Shown: piece after piece, positions 40,201 through 50,791 of the stretch
How the letters are laid out: each line of letters opens with the position of its first letter
Position numbering within the stretch: the first letter of the stretch is position 1
Source: Aphanomyces cochlioides
Lineage: Eukaryota; Oomycota; Saprolegniomycetes; Saprolegniales; Verrucalvaceae
Direction of reading: 5' to 3'
Length of the DNA: 64,000 nt
Assembly: GCA_019828595.1 (NCBI GenBank)
Contig: JAHQRK010000003.1
Location: forward strand, 1,426,001-1,490,000
The notes under the pieces: model-generated
The model's database searches: none
The model's input: the letters and a program-made list of their open reading frames with translations, nothing else
What the model was told of the DNA's origin: nothing
Made by a program: the position numbers and the translations under genes

Positions 40201-41190
40201 TCAAAACAATTCGCGCAACTCGGCGTGGACATCGTGCTCGGGCTCGGGCGACCGAAGACTCAAGTACCGCGTCGTCTCGCCGCTTGAAAAGTCGATCGAC
40301 TCGACAATCACCGTGTCGACCAAGACGAGCGGCTCGAGCACAAACGTCTACAAGCGCCACTGCATGAGCAACAGACGGAGGCAACTGGCGTGTCGTACTT
40401 TGTCATGGACCATGCGCTCAATGTCGTCGTGGCGGTAGATGCCGTACAAGTTGGCGACGGAAATCTTGCATTTCACAACGCCTGGAGCATGATGAGGAGG
40501 GTCTCAAGGTAAGACGAAGATGGGGCGGTACCGTTGCGATCGACGCCGAGGGTGACGTTGAGGGGCAGACAACCAGGCCGTGGCTTGATCTAATGACTGA
40601 CATGATGCTCAAGTAGAATGAAAATGGACGACCAGCAAGTCGGGATGGCCAAAGAGTTCTTCGAGTGCAAAGTAGGAATCGGCGCCGCTGTGCGTTCGAC
40701 TGCAGCTCCGCATGACTCGATCCGAGACCATGAGGGCCCTCGACTTGGGGACGTATCTACTCGATGCAGTCACTACTCGATGCAACTCAAGGGCGAACTT
40801 CTCAACGATGCGTTTGACGGCGGCGACAAATGCTTCGGTGCGATGCTCTCCTGCAAACTGAACGCCATTCAAGACGATGTCTTCCCGGACGGCGTCGCGG
40901 AAAGCTTGGGCCGTCGGGACATCGCAGTGCGGCGACAGCGGGATCTTACGCAACAACTTGGGATCGTTGAGTACTTCTAGGAAATCGGCCTTTCGACAGG
41001 CATGGACTCGACGGCGGACTCTTTGTGCAAAGCGGGGATCGAGCACAGTCGCGCTCTCGTGCTCTTGTTGTTCCTCAACGACGTGGCGGTGCTTCATGGA
41101 AACTTTGGGTTTGAAACGGTTGCCGAGAGAAAGTCGCGGCGACGGCGACGTCGTTGGATGGACGCCATGGTGACAAAAGCTTGGTAACAT
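40201..41190 (-). CDS. hypothetical conserved-looking protein, four exons
   Basis: Read as four exons. Exon 1 (ATG 41190) runs through RFKPKVSMKHRHVVEEQQEH, ADFLEVLNDPKLLRKIPLSP and ADSYFALEELFGHPDLL. A 43-nt intron leads to IKPRPGCLPLNVTLGVDRNG, an intron of about 50 nt to VVKCKISVANLYGIYRHDDI, and a third 51-nt intron that removes an in-frame TAG leads to TFVLEPLVLVDTVIVESIDF, ending ELREL-F at TGA 40201. All three introns have GT and AG ends, and the joins give continuous alternating beta/alpha sequence. No family recognised. It converges on the PDZ gene, 63 bp away. Confidence 0.55.
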
Positions 41191-41228
41191 CACATTACAA
41201 AGACAAGCAACGTTGGTTCCTGCTGCTA

Positions 41229-44200
41229 TTAAAACCCTTCGAAGAGGTAATCCTCGGCGCCGTCGTAGTCCATGTCGACATTACGCAGCCCTTGATCGCC
41301 TTCAAAGAGTGACGTGTCGTAGCGGCCATTGAGGCATGGAACATACGGCGGCGGCAGTTCTTCCTGGAGGAGCTTGTCCCAGTCGATGTCATGGAACCAA
41401 GGATGGTTGCGGATTTCTTGCGACCCGTGGTGGCCCATGCCAAGTCGCCTCGTGGGGTCGCCATTGAGGAGACACTCGATGAAATTGCACGCGTCGGGGA
41501 GGTTGATCGTCAAGTCGTGGGGAAACTGCACGCAATTCGCGCCAGTGCGGACAAATGCAATGTTCTTGAAGAGTTTGGCAATGTCGCCGTCAGGAGTCTC
41601 AAATGGAGTGTACCCGAGGAGCATTTCATACACCAAGATGCCAAACGCCCCTGCAAAGAGCTCAAACGATGCTACGTCAAGAGCGTTGCGTACAGTAGTC
41701 GACAGCCAAGTCGTGGCCAGTGTTCAGGACAAATTCAGGCGCGAGGTATTCCTGCGTACCGCAAAGTGTGTAGCTCCGCACGTGGACTTGGACGTTGCCT
41801 TGTTCGTCCGCGACGGCGAATGGAATCTTCTTGGCAAAGCCCATGTCGATCAGCTTGAGATATCCCGTCTCGCTGCACAAAGGGGGGATAAGTTGGAGCA
41901 TTGAGACAAGAAGACGAGGGCGCACCTGAACAACAAGTTCTCGGGCTTGAGATCTCGGTACGCAATGTCGCGTTTGTGCATGTGCTCGAGGGCGAGGTAG
42001 ACGTTGGCGGCAAAGAATTTAATGTCGTCTTCGACAAGAGGACGCTCGCAGACGTCAGTGTGAAGCACGCTAAAGAGTTCACCGCCTTGGACTAGTTCTA
42101 TGAGCAAGTAGAGGAAATCTCTGTCCTGCAAGTAAAAATCACACGTCAACTTTCATCATCAAGTCGTGACCTGGTAAGTGGCATAAAGCTGGGCGACAAA
42201 TGGATGCGGCGGCAATTCTTTTAGAATGGCTCGCTCTCGCATGATGTGTTCTTGCTGGTGGCATTCGATCACGTGCGACTTGGAGACGCATTTGAGCGCG
42301 AGCAAGTATTCCTGGGCATCGACAAATGCCTGCACCATCGACACGCGACCAAAGGAACCTTCGCCCAAGACGCCAATCTACGAAAATCCCATCAACGACA
42401 GCTCGACACGTCTTCCGTACGTGGACAAGATCTTGGAGCTCGAGCAAGCTGAGGGGATTCACTGCTTGGGCATCTCGTTGATCGTCGTCAGAGTCACCGC
42501 AGCACCTCCTTCCAGAGGCCAAGTTGTCTTGGCCAAACGCCCTCGACAATTGAAAGCAAGTGCTGGGATAGTCGCGGCAGACAGCAGTCGATTGATATGT
42601 TGCAGACCTACGCAAATACAGTCAACGTTGCATGCAGCGTCACGATAAGTCTTTACTGAAAGACATCAGCGCCAAAGTAATCCTTGGCATTGAGCGGCAC
42701 GACCGCTTCGTCGGCGTTTTCAGGGTTGGCAGGTTCGAGGAAGACCATGCCAGATCGAACGATGTAGAAATAGTCGGCCGGGCTGCCCGCTTCAAAGATG
42801 ACTGTGTTGCTTGGGATCTCGACAATGTCGAAATGCGTCGTCACGTGCTCCATGTCATCGTCGGAGAGGGACTTGAACGCGTCAAACATGCACAGGATGC
42901 GCTTGAAGGCGTTCATTTCAAGCAGCGCATTCAAAGGACCGAGCATGCTGTCAAAGTCGGAGCGGTGGAGGCGCAGACACTTCACGGACCCAACCGCTCG
43001 CACGGTGCAATTGCGCGGTTGGTCGTTCAGGAGTGACGTCTCGCCAAAGTAATCGCCTTCGCCAAGTCGAGCCATCTACAACGCGACAGACTTAGCCGCC
43101 GCCGACAGCATCATAGACAAGACCTCATTGTCGGCAGTGTTCTTTAGCAGCAAATGCCGCTTCGATCCTAGCATTAGCACATGAGAATCGACGGCGACGA
43201 CGCGGCGTACCGTCCATAGTACAGACGACAGTGCCTTGAGCAATGATGTAGAACGCATCGCCGACAGATCCTTGCTTGACGATCGTGTCGCCATCTTCGA
43301 ACTTGACAACTTCCAATGCTCGATTAAGGAGCGAGAGCTGCCGCGCCGACAACGTTGACAAGAGAGGAACATTGCGAAGCCAATGCGATCTTTTCGCAAG
43401 CGAATCCTCCGACGCTTGGGCTTGAATCTACTCGATACATCATCAAACCATCGGTTGAACGCGGCGCGCACCGTGCGGAACTCATTGCGTCCAAGCGTCC
43501 AGAGGAGACAGTCGCTGGTCGCGCGGACAGTTGCAGCCCGTGGCGCTACAACGTTGGCATTGAGATCTTACTGGCGAGAATGGAACGAACCGTCGTAGAT
43601 GAGCGCCAATTCGCCAAAATGGCCGCCCGCACCAACATCGCCGACGTGGATGCCGTTGACGAGGAACTCGCACGTGCCTCTCTCGAGGACTACAGCTCAG
43701 CGATAAGAAACCACGGCGTGGTGGATGTACGTTACCGTAGAACTTGTCACCGTGGTCGTTCTGTTCAATGATGGTGTTCCCAGCGTCAACATGCATTTCC
43801 GCCATGACAGCGACGACTTTGTCCATTTCATCTTCGGTCGTGGCTTCAAACAGGAGCGCTTGGATGCTGTCTCGGAGTAGTTTCATGCATTCTGGCGACT
43901 TGGTCGTTGTGTGCGCTTTGTCGTCCTTGTCCCCTCGCGCTGAGAGCACGACGTCCTGCACATCAATTGAGTCTCCGTCGTCAAACGTTTGGTTGTTTCG
44001 TACAGGCCCTGGCGTGAAGAGATTGTGGCGCTTGCTTTTCTTTCGCTCCGCTCCATTGCGACTCGACCACGACGCGCGCTTCCGCAGGACAGCTTCGTTC
44101 TCTCTCACTCCCGCCGCGATCATCTGCATTTCATCAGAAGATGCGATCCGCTTTGCCAAGTGTACAGTGTACCTCCTTGATTTTTTCGAACACGACTTCA

Positions 44201-44334
44201 TCGGCGACGTTACCAGCGACGAGGCCAGCGTACTCGGCCTTGAGGCTGGGGAAGAGGTGGAACGTGTCACTGCTGCCTTCAGCTTGGCTCGACGCGCCGC
44301 TGCCCATCCCAAATATGATGAAACGTCGACTCAT
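41229..44334 (-). CDS. cGMP/cAMP-dependent AGC protein kinase (PKG-like)
   Basis: Multi-exon. The start MSRRFIIFGMGSGASSQAEG (44334) offers a palmitoylation-poor, Ser-rich N-terminus. Cyclic-nucleotide-binding domains follow. The first has ELALIYD, then after a splice PRAATVRATSDC, the phosphate-binding cassette. The second has FGETSLLNDQPRNCTVRA. The third has FIVRSGMVFLEPANP-like strands but a degenerate cassette. The kinase domain follows at about 42375-41240: LGEGSFGRVSMVQ, ALKCVSK (Lys), IAYRDLKPENLLF, KLIDMGFAKKI (DFG replaced by DMG), TLCGTQEYLAPEFVL, then an AGC tail ending PPPYVPCL. Cyclic-nucleotide control of the kinase is the family role. Joins between the third cNMP domain and the kinase are uncertain. 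Confidence 0.85.
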
Positions 44335-44415
44335 GTTGAGCCGTTTCTCCACGGGACGGACGTTCCGTGATGCTATCTCTCTGTCAAAACGTTTTGCTCG
44401 TGGACCATGTCGTTG

Positions 44416-45852
44416 TTAATTTAAGGAAGAGAGGAGCGCGACGGCTTTGCTATCGGCTTTGTCGTGTGCGAGTTCAATGGCCCGTGACCATGCGACCGCT
44501 CGACTATGTGTCTTGAGATACCGCGCGACATCGGTTTGGCCATGAGCTGCTGCGTGGTACATGCCGACACTGGCCCATAACCTGCAAATTTCAGTGTGGA
44601 CGTACTTGACGACGTCGAGAGCGCCAGCAGCAGCAGCGCCGGCCATGGCATCTTCGTTGCAGCCTTCGCTTCGACGTTCGTGCAAGAAGACGACTGTGTC
44701 CAAATGACCATTGGCAGCCGCGCTGTGCAATGCGGCTTGGGTGCATACTTCACGAGGACGATGCGAGTGAAACCACTCGAGTACATGGAGCTGGCCAGCT
44801 GCAGCGACAGAGTCGAGCGTGTTGCGTTGGCATCCTTCGGTTCGATGAGTGTGCAGGAATTTCACAACGTCCAAATGTCCACCAATGGCGGCGCCGTGCA
44901 TGGCCGCAGCGGTGCAACGTTTACCGCGAGAATGCAGGAACTCGACGATTTTCAAGTGGCCGTTGGCAGCGGCGCCATCCATTGCACCGGTATCGTGACA
45001 ACCCTCAGTTCGATGGGCATCCAAAAAGGTCACGACATCGCTGTGCCCGTTTGTCGCCGCGGCTGTCATGGCGGACGACGTGCATCCTTCACGTCGTTGC
45101 GTGTGCAAGTACTGGACAATGTCGAGGAATCCGTTGGCCGCAGCTCCATCCATGGCGGTTTTTGTCGCGCCTTCGGAGCGATTTGTGTGGATGAAAGCCA
45201 CAATATCCAAGTGACCATTCACCGCCGCCGAGTCCATCGCGGCGGTTGTTGCGCCTTCAGTGCGTTCGTGGTGTAAAAAATTCACAATGCTCAAATGTCC
45301 ATTAGCAGCGGCGCGATCCATGGCGCGGCTGGTGCATCCATCGGTGCGGTGCTTGTGAAGAAATTCAACTACGTCCATGTGGCCATGCTCGCAAGCCCAA
45401 TCCAAGGCATCCGTCGTGCTTGCTTCGCCTTGTTCATGGAGGAATTGTACGACGTCGAGGTGGCCAAAGCGGGCCGCATAGGCAAAACCCCACAGCGTGC
45501 CTCGCTTACGTTGAGAATAAAGCAATCGGACAGCAGAAGCCAGGCCAAGGCACGCCATGTGATCGACGACTTCAGAGATAAAAAGGCCTGGAGAATACGC
45601 CAGCAAGCGCATGAGTCCATTGGCGCCGTAGACGTGCCAGAACGGTTCCAACCAACTTTGAAAGCTCGACAAGTGGTTGAGATGGTATCCATGGACGCCA
45701 TTGCGGTCCAGCCATCGTGTTTTGATAAACGCATGGAGCTCTTTCGCGACGCGCACGTATGGTTCCGGCAGTCCATGTTGGAATTGAGCAATCTGGCACA
45801 CGAGGTCATATGTGCCAAGCACGGAAGCGGCGGTGGCGGACGATGCGGCCAT
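44416..45852 (-). CDS. ankyrin-repeat protein
   Basis: Single exon, 478 residues. The N-terminal 95 residues are non-repeat (LVCQIAQFQHGLPEPYVRVA) and resemble the F-box-like or helical leader common in oomycete ankyrin families. About eleven repeats of 33 residues follow, with consensus TxxAMDxAAANGHLDIVxFL and HxxRxEGC linking turns. The turn carries HTNRSEG/HERTEG in place of the usual ADVNA finger, a variant typical of expanded Saprolegniales ankyrin families. Probably a protein-binding solenoid; no catalytic domain. It lies 81 bp upstream of the PKG start on the same strand. Confidence 0.85.
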   Translation of the reverse strand: MAASSATAASVLGTYDLVCQIAQFQHGLPEPYVRVAKELHAFIKTRWLDRNGVHGYHLNHLSSFQSWLEPFWHVYGANGLMRLLAYSPGLFISEVVDHMACLGLASAVRLLYSQRKRGTLWGFAYAARFGHLDVVQFLHEQGEASTTDALDWACEHGHMDVVEFLHKHRTDGCTSRAMDRAAANGHLSIVNFLHHERTEGATTAAMDSAAVNGHLDIVAFIHTNRSEGATKTAMDGAAANGFLDIVQYLHTQRREGCTSSAMTAAATNGHSDVVTFLDAHRTEGCHDTGAMDGAAANGHLKIVEFLHSRGKRCTAAAMHGAAIGGHLDVVKFLHTHRTEGCQRNTLDSVAAAGQLHVLEWFHSHRPREVCTQAALHSAAANGHLDTVVFLHERRSEGCNEDAMAGAAAAGALDVVKYVHTEICRLWASVGMYHAAAHGQTDVARYLKTHSRAVAWSRAIELAHDKADSKAVALLSSLN

Positions 45853-46919
45853 CGCAAAAGATATTCGAAAATGCGTTTGTGCTCGTCGAAGAAAGATGAA
45901 ATCGCTTGCTACTAGATTGTGCAGAGAAGTGCAAAGTACGAGTGGGACCTTCTTCCCAAGGCATTGCTCACAAATCTCGCAAGAGAAGCGTCTCAGTGCA
46001 AAAAAGCACCTCGCAGGACGCTCCTACATTCCAGGAGCTATTGCGCCACCTTGTAGCCCATGTTTTGTCGAGATGACGGCTCGATCGGCGGGTTTGGACT
46101 TCCGAAGACGATGATCGGGACTTGGATCTGTCCTCCCGACGAATTTGTTCGCAAGTTCAAGGTGCAGCAATGATAATGCGATGATTGGCCGAATTGAATC
46201 ACAGGTTAGAGCAAGCTCTCGGCAAGTCGGCGAGGCGCTGCGGCATACCACAATCAGGTACACATTGAGCGTCAATTGCTACCAAAACGTTCTCGTCGGC
46301 GCGCCGTCGTCGAGCTCAAAGTACCGAGAAAGTCAATGTTGCGGAGAAAGGAGATGGAAGTTTGGTATCCATGAAATATGGAATGTGTCTCGTTGATTGT
46401 CCATGAGATTTGGAACATTCTATCGAACATTCCAAAGTGCAAACTCGGGAAACGGGTGGAGGCATATGATCTTCACGATGGTCGCGACCGAGAGCGCGTT
46501 TCGCCCGGCGATGCACCCACTATCTAATGTGGAGATGCTCTTTTAAGATGCTGGAGCATGAGAAGCTCACGGTTGTAATTATGACGTCGTTCGGCTTCGT
46601 GTCGTGATGGCCGAGTGACATGTGGGAACACGAGTGATGACGCAAGAGGATCATCGTGAAAAAACTGTATAAATTGATATTGTATATAATGTAATACTGA
46701 AAAATTTGAGTTGATGAGGGTAAATGACCTGTTACATTGAATATATTGTGAAAATACAAGTGAATGTGTTACACTGAAGACTCGCAAGACGATGTTGAAT
46801 GTGCAATAAGATTTCATTTTTGTCAAACTTCAAGCACATTCGACACAGCAGAGACCGCAACGCTTCGAGCACTTCAACTTGGCCTGTCGTTCATGTGCCT
46901 TGCGATGAGAATAGAAGCT
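45853..46919. other. intergenic, no gene recognised
   Basis: A 1.07-kb gap between two minus-strand genes. Sequence from 46500 to 46800 is AT-rich. Short frames on both strands (for example 46024-46275 and 46520-46826) lack family resemblance. Nothing repetitive was noticed. Confidence 0.4.
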
Positions 46920-49013
46920 CTATGTAGTGGGGATTTGAAACGCAGTGGTTCCCTTGGCTTGATGTTCGCCAGTACGCTCGTTCGACAGCTTGGCAATACG
47001 TGTTCCTACACCGCGTAGGACAACACATTAGCACGGCGAGCATGCAAAGAACATACCGAATTGAATGGCCTGCTTCGGCAAACCTGTGCAATGACGCAGG
47101 CCTAATTGCCGCGCGACGATCCGCAGAATCAATTTGTCACCAATTCCCCGCGGCTGGGTGAAATCGGCTACATGCTGAAGTGGAGTGTCGCGAAGGTAGG
47201 CAATGACATGCTCGTCTAAGTAAGGGAATCGCCCTTCCCTTGCATGATCAGCGATCATGCGGTCATCTCGTCCGAGGTTTCGCTGCCAAATACGATCCAT
47301 ATCCATGTCAAGCTCGGCGCGAAGATCCTCCCAACCACCTCTCAAATATGCATCTCGATGACGTCCATAACCTACGTCAACGCTACAGACGCAAATTCAT
47401 GAAGTCACACTACCTGCTACTTGCTCGTCGGCACCAATTCCAACGAGCAACACTTTGACGGGCGATCTGTAAGCCTGACCCAAGGCTGCAGCGATGCCAT
47501 TCTTTGTTGAGTTTGCATTTTTGGAGGCAAGCTTGCTGCCACAAGCGTCGTGGTCTGACAAATGAACCAACAAGCGGTCAATGTCAGATTGTGCGATTCC
47601 CATGTCGAGTAAAGCCGACGTCACCGACGCTAGTTCTTGAGGATGGGCCTCTTGACGCAGCAGTTTATGGCCGAACTTGGTTACTTTGGTACAACAAGGC
47701 CGACATAATTGGAATTGGCACTGCTGGTGAACTTTTCGAGTGCAGTTGCTGCTTGGACATGTCGTAGGCTTTGTTTCGAATGGTCCAAACAATTGAAATG
47801 AGGCTTGCGATTCACGTTGATCTGTTGTGTCCATCGGATTAGAGGTAAGGATCCTTCCAATGCCACGTGAGAGAAACCAGAAGGCAGCGCCGATGTTGAA
47901 ATCCATATGTGTTTTGCATGGCTACATGAACTCTGTGAATTTTCACAAATGGCGACATGGAGTTACCCGCATTAGGTTGAGTATGTGTGGTTGTTGAGCC
48001 GCAACTTCGTCGGGTTCGATGTCAATCGCCAAGAAGTTCCAAGTTCTTGTTGGAAAGAGACGCTTGAGCTCTGCCCAGCTTGCGAGAGCTGCCTTGCGGT
48101 CTGGAGAGTCGTGGTTCTTGTCGAAGCAAATATTGAAGAGATCGACAGGTTCATCTGATGGCAAGTGAAAGTGGGTCAAGGCAGCAAGGACAACGGAATC
48201 TAATCCACCAGAAAAGAGTACACCGACTTGAGCTGCATTGCCGGGATTTCCCCGAGGAATAGACTCGACTCGCCTAGCGACAGAATGATTCAATGCCTCC
48301 AGTAAACCCCGAGCTGAGGCCAAAACAGCTTCATCCCTGCATATTTCGTCTTCAGCAAAAGATAGAGCAGACAGGTACGGCGGCATCATATTCAGTGATC
48401 GAGTTCGAGAAAGATTGTTCGTTTTCCATGGATGCAATACAGGTGTGACTGGTTCAGAGGCACTGAAAGGTACGCTGAAGATGCCAGTGCAGACAATTTC
48501 ATTGTATTCACGCTCGTCCAGTGAAGCTGATGCAACGACTAAAGGCAACGAATCACTCGCCGACACCAGACTTCTTCGGCCCCATCGATCTCTTCCATAG
48601 AATAGCGTGCGCGTAGCAGCATGAAACCAACAGAATGCAAATGGGCCACAGATTGGTGCCAATGCATCAACAACTGAATTTGAAAGATCGCCGGAGTTGT
48701 CTGAGATGGCAGCGAGGCGCTTGAACACGTATGCCGTGTCGCTTTCAGTGATGGGAACTTCTACGCCGTCAAAGACTTCACCATTCCACAGGAGGACATT
48801 GCCATGCTCGTCCACAACAGGTTGCTGGCACATGGTGGAGCCTCGAAGATGCAGCACGGCGCTGGTAAGGTGCAAAATCCGACCGGATCCAATGTCGCAA
48901 GTCCATGTTGCCAAGCAGTTCGGACCTCGTCTTGATACAACTGCGGCGGCGGCCTCCAAGAGCTCCTGGTGCTCGGCGTCGTTGGATGCAACCAGAGCTG
49001 CAATCCCACACAT
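46920..49013 (-). CDS. ASNSD1: asparagine synthetase domain-containing protein 1 (ASNSD1)
   Basis: The N-terminus MCGIAALVAS places the nucleophile Cys2 of a class II glutamine amidotransferase domain, followed by VVSRRGPNC, NGEVFDG and GPFAFCWFH. The synthetase-like half has the PP-loop VLFSGGLDSVVLAAL, LLVGIGADEQVAGYGRHR after a splice, and FPYLDEHVIAYL. The last exon gives AIQFGTRIAKLSNERTGE, the ASNSD1 C-terminal signature (IQFGSRIAK). Introns occur near 47960, 47400 and 47030-46990. Between PP-loop and GADEQ motifs lies a cysteine-rich insert. ASNSD1 is related to, but distinct from, asparagine synthetase; its catalytic role is not settled. Confidence 0.88.
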
Positions 49014-49111
49014 GGCCCAAGAATCGATTTTGGCATTTCATGAAAATTTCCAACAAAATTGATGAAAAATCCAGGTCACATTCACATTTGTGTGCAATTA
49101 CACAAGGGATC

Positions 49112-49963
49112 TCAGACAAGTTGGTATGATGAAGCAGACGAGACGCCGTGGCCAGAGCGAGCCTTGAGCATGACTTGAGCGATCGCAACGACGGCAGCAC
49201 CAGCGACAAAGCCAGCCATGGCCAAAGCACCAGTGTTGACAGTGTCCAAGGCAAGGAGAGCGCGATGGTAGTACGATGTGGTGTATCCAGTGTAGCCTGG
49301 TTGGGGTTGCGCCACGTAGTCGTAGCCAGTGTCTTCGTCGGGGAGATCGGCGCACTTGGCCAATTGAGCCAAGACGCAGGATTGAGGAAAGCACATGGTA
49401 CTAACAATGTGGACGACAGTGTACAGCTTTGCTTGGGATTCTTTGCACACCAGCTCAAGTAGTGGAAGAAGCTCTTGATCACACAGTTTGCATGGTTGCG
49501 CGTACTTGCCTTTGCCAACTTGATGGCGGTAAAGGACCACTTGTCGAACTGAGTAGTGATAGCTGAAGCCTTGTCCACACCGTGCAATAGCTTGTTGTAG
49601 ACCAAGAGTGAGTCAGCCAATACTGCATCCGTGCATGTCGATGTTGTCATATCAGCCTGTGGTCGTCGATCGGAGATTGCGACAAAGGCTGTTCACGAAT
49701 TGCGTCGAGCAAGTGTTAATACGCTTGTCGCTCAAGCATTCTTTGTGAGACTCGGAGGTGATGATGCATTGCTCGAGAGCGTTTTCGGCCTTGCAGAAGA
49801 GCAAGTTGTCGTAGAATTGATAAAAGTGATGCTTGACAGGATCACTGGTGGACTTGGATGAGGCAGTGGGTTTTTGTCGTATCTCTGAAATGACGTAAGC
49901 CGCAGCAAGGCCAAACAGGAGTGCTTGGATTACATGTTGCGCAACAATCCTGAAAGTATGCAA
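49112..49963 (-). pseudogene. decayed, internally deleted copy of the secreted Cys-rich gene
   Basis: Homologous to the intact gene at 50792-53536 at both ends only. The 5' part (SDPVKHHFYQFYDNLLFCKA, KRINTCSTQFVNSLCRNLRS) matches parent residues of about 150-225; a TGA at 49654-49652 replaces a serine codon, followed by a small deletion. Homology resumes with TCTDAVLADSLLVYNKLL to NHANCVIKSFFHYLSWCAK, then jumps, out of frame, to the parent C-terminus (CFPQSCVLAQLAKCADLP through QLV). About 500 middle residues and the Tyr/Gly/Ser repeats are gone. Homology continues into the 3' flank. A nonsense codon, a frame change and a deletion make it a pseudogene. Confidence 0.85.
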
Positions 49964-50791
49964 TTATGTGCGAACCACTCACGTGTTGAGACGCCATGTA
50001 CCTGGACGTCCAAGCATTGACCGCTGCCCTTGTCACCAGAATGTCCACGAACAAAAGAACAGGGGCATTCTCACCAATTCTGGGAGGTGCGTCCATTTCA
50101 AGGCAAACTCTGCTTCGCTTCGGTGAGCACAATTTTCTCGACGGATGCATGACGCCGTCCATGCAGTGTAAGACTTGTTCGTTGAACTTTAACGAGTGAA
50201 ACCGAGAAACTTTTGAGATTCCGTGGACTTTAGATATTTCGGGTCGATGCAACAACGTCAAATGACGCTGAAGGCACTCTTGGAGCATCATATCGATAAG
50301 TGTTGTTCGTACCTGAGGTTGATATCAAGACATTGCCTCGTGGACAGAAGAGTGTAAGCGATGGTTTATGGACCAAACAGACAAATGAACGATGCCATTG
50401 CCCCATAGCACCGTCTTTGGCGCCATCTATCGATCGCCCACATTATTGTCAAAGTTGACAGCGAGTCAACGCAGTTGCCCCCGGGGAAAACGGCATTTCG
50501 ACGATGTCATTTCCCCAATGCACAAGAAAAGCTCACCTTGTTCTTTTGGAGCTGGTCGAAGCTTCAAGACGTTCCATGTGCTCCATGGCAACAAGAATTT
50601 GACTAGAACCCGTTTCTAATTGATCTTGGCTCCCGAATTGACCAGCACACACAGTAGCATCCCTGGGCAGGCACTTGATAATGGCGTGTAGCACCACCAA
50701 GCCTTAGTGAACAATGAATTTGGATATTTCCATAGCAAGCATATGCACGAAAGATCACATTCACATTAGTATGCAATTACACGAGGGATTC
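49964..50791. other. intergenic between the secreted-protein gene and its decayed copy
   Basis: No gene is recognised. The stretch at 50755-50791, just past the stop of the intact gene, is similar to 49072-49111 past the decayed copy (shared CACATT and TGCAATTACAC), showing that the duplication included the 3' flank. A 149-codon minus-strand frame at 49842-50291 lacks family resemblance. Confidence 0.45.

Noticed and set aside
48778..49650. 290-codon minus-strand frame spanning the relic and the ASNSD1 start
   Set aside because: It joins part of the decayed secreted gene to an out-of-frame read of ASNSD1; no single protein is implied.
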